Positions 5,590 through 6,635 of a stretch of DNA of 6,635 bases are shown here, in pieces. Origin of the DNA: Candidatus Segetimicrobium genomatis (GTDB lineage: Bacteria; Sysuimicrobiota; Sysuimicrobiia; Sysuimicrobiales; Segetimicrobiaceae); NCBI GenBank assembly GCA_005883865.1, contig VBAO01000081.1, positions 1-6,635 of the forward strand, read 5' to 3'. The notes below the pieces were generated by a model, which did not search any database, was not told the DNA's origin, and saw only the letters and a program-made list of their open reading frames with translations. Every line of letters begins with the position of its first letter. The stretch's first letter is position 1. The position numbers and the translations under genes were made by a program.

Positions 5590-6621
5590 ATGGAAGAACC
5601 CACAACGGCGGACATCGACTCAGCACTCAGGTCCGAGGTCCCGGCGCGATATCGCGATGCATTGGCCAAGGCCGACTTTCCGCTCGACAAGCTGAGGGAG
5701 TTGGGCCGGATCAGGCCTGGGCGGATCTCGGCCGACCTGCTGCTTACGGCCTGCTCGCTCGCGGCCGTTCCACTCGCATACGCGGCGGTGCCGGGCCCAC
5801 TGATGTTTGTGATCTGCTTCACCCTGAGCCTCCGCTCCTTCAATTGCCTCGCCCAGCTTGTGCACACCAGTGATCATGGGGGCCTGTTTCGGAGCGCGCG
5901 CTTGAACCGGATCGTTGGAAATGTCTGCGCGTACTGTCTCGGGTACACGCGGACCGGCCACCGGCTCACTCATCTGAATCATCACCTCTATCTGAACACC
6001 GAGCGGGACCCAGACCGGATCTGGGGTGCGCCAGACCAATCGACGCGGGCGCTGTTCCGCATGTGGTTGCGTGACTTTTTCGCGCTTTCGGCGGCGGAGC
6101 GCCTCCTCCAGTATTCGCAATCGGACCGGAAGACGTTTTCGGTGGCGCCGTGGAAGCAGCTGACGCCAGGCTTCCTCGCCCATGGGCTCTTCGTGATGCT
6201 CCCGGTGCTCGTGACCCACGGCCTTATCCTCGCGTTCTACGCGGTCGCTGTCGGGCCTGTGTTCTACTTCGCGCTGTACGTGTTGCCGATCCTGACTATC
6301 TATCCTGCTCAGATCAGGCTTCGGTCGACTGTTGAGCATAGTTTTGACGTCGGCTACCGGCCGCTTACGAGGCAGGACCGATGGGTGTCAAGGAGTACTG
6401 CGGCGAACTTGATCGAGCGGTTCGTTTTTTCCCCATTCGGGATTCACCACCACTTCGAGCATCATTTGTTTCCGGCAATCCCGCACTACAACCTCGGTAG
6501 GGTTCACCGCTTGCTCCTGGAGCGTGGCGTCCCGGTACCCATCACGCGGGGCTACCTCGCGTTCGTTCTGGAAAAGATTCGCGCCGAGCGACTGGCGGTG
6601 GCAGCCACGGAACTCACTTGA
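5590..6621 (+). CDS. Membrane fatty-acid desaturase-family di-iron oxygenase
   Basis: This 343-residue protein has the three histidine boxes of the integral-membrane desaturase/hydroxylase superfamily (PF00487). Box 1 is HTSDH (H92, H96). Box 2 is HRLTHLNHH (H124, H128, H131, H132), followed by LNTERDPD. Box 3 is HHHFEHH (286-292), followed by LFPAIPHYNL. A VEH motif (residues 248-250) after RLRS adds another likely ligand histidine. Hydrophobic segments lie at about 49-66, 68-88, 194-218 and 220-240, placing the boxes on the cytoplasmic face in the usual topology. Length and motifs look complete. The expected reaction is O2-dependent desaturation or hydroxylation of a lipid acyl chain; carotenoid or other hydrophobic substrates cannot be excluded. 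Earlier in-frame TTG 5560 would add ten residues but lacks support. Its place after envelope membrane genes suggests lipid tailoring, though functional linkage is inference because 142 bases separate it from the gene before. Confidence 0.92.
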   Translation: MEEPTTADIDSALRSEVPARYRDALAKADFPLDKLRELGRIRPGRISADLLLTACSLAAVPLAYAAVPGPLMFVICFTLSLRSFNCLAQLVHTSDHGGLFRSARLNRIVGNVCAYCLGYTRTGHRLTHLNHHLYLNTERDPDRIWGAPDQSTRALFRMWLRDFFALSAAERLLQYSQSDRKTFSVAPWKQLTPGFLAHGLFVMLPVLVTHGLILAFYAVAVGPVFYFALYVLPILTIYPAQIRLRSTVEHSFDVGYRPLTRQDRWVSRSTAANLIERFVFSPFGIHHHFEHHLFPAIPHYNLGRVHRLLLERGVPVPITRGYLAFVLEKIRAERLAVAATELT

Positions 6622-6635
6622 CGCGGCCACCCGTC

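Noticed and set aside
5450..5695. Open frame starting at ATG 5450, three bases after the preceding stop, with a protein-like beginning (PPYWGIGLLAFSGHLQYV)
   Set aside because: It has no Shine-Dalgarno, its second half overlaps the desaturase in another frame and turns into Arg/Ser/Pro-rich sequence, and it resembles no family I know.
5620..6339. Long minus-strand open frame opposite the desaturase
   Set aside because: It is antisense to the histidine-box enzyme, is Arg/Glu/Pro-rich without domains, and is the expected mirror of high-GC coding DNA.
1..6635. CRISPR arrays, tRNA/rRNA genes, insertion sequences, toxin-antitoxin or defence genes
   Set aside because: I saw no regularly spaced repeats, RNA-gene signatures, transposase motifs or recognisable defence domains on either strand.

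Overview
This window is GC-rich (roughly mid-60s percent by eye). All supportable genes are on the + strand, with GC-biased third codon positions and short gaps. The phylum cannot be fixed from the sequence; the style suits a high-GC Gram-negative-type bacterium such as an Acidobacteriota, Rokubacteria-like or proteobacterial lineage. There are no rRNA, tRNA, CRISPR, transposase or integrase signals. The predicted membrane proteins suggest a cell-envelope (surface glycan or lipid) accessory locus.

Layout: (1) positions 3-2006, a 5'-open gene. Its N-terminal helices resemble the membrane module of polyprenyl-phosphate sugar phosphotransferases, but its C-terminal two thirds is a YfhO-like extracytoplasmic domain. 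(2) Positions 2007-2157, a 151-base gap with a weak promoter-like element, a 6-bp hairpin abutting a strong Shine-Dalgarno, and a 60-codon frame that overlaps the stop upstream and a start downstream. (3) Positions 2158-3054, a zinc-ribbon class I SAM methyltransferase. (4) Positions 3130-4434, a polytopic YfhO/GT-C-like membrane protein. (5) Positions 4248-5447, in another frame and overlapping it by 187 bases, a paralog of the C-terminal domain of gene 1. Genes 4 and 5 look like the two halves of one full-length YfhO-like gene, split by a frameshift or separated into two overlapping cistrons. (6) Positions 5448-5589, a 142-base gap with a weak promoter-like element. (7) Positions 5590-6621, a membrane fatty-acid-desaturase-family di-iron enzyme with all three histidine boxes.

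The main point of interest is modular. The same C-terminal extracytoplasmic domain, with four conserved cysteines, occurs twice, on two different membrane carriers: a catalytic-domain-less sugar-phosphotransferase head in gene 1, and a GT-C-like membrane body in genes 4/5. A methyltransferase lies between the copies and a desaturase follows. A plausible but unproven reading is an envelope glycan or glycolipid modification locus that has undergone duplication, domain exchange and partial decay. The split and the fusion could also be assembly or sequencing artefacts, and reads would decide this.
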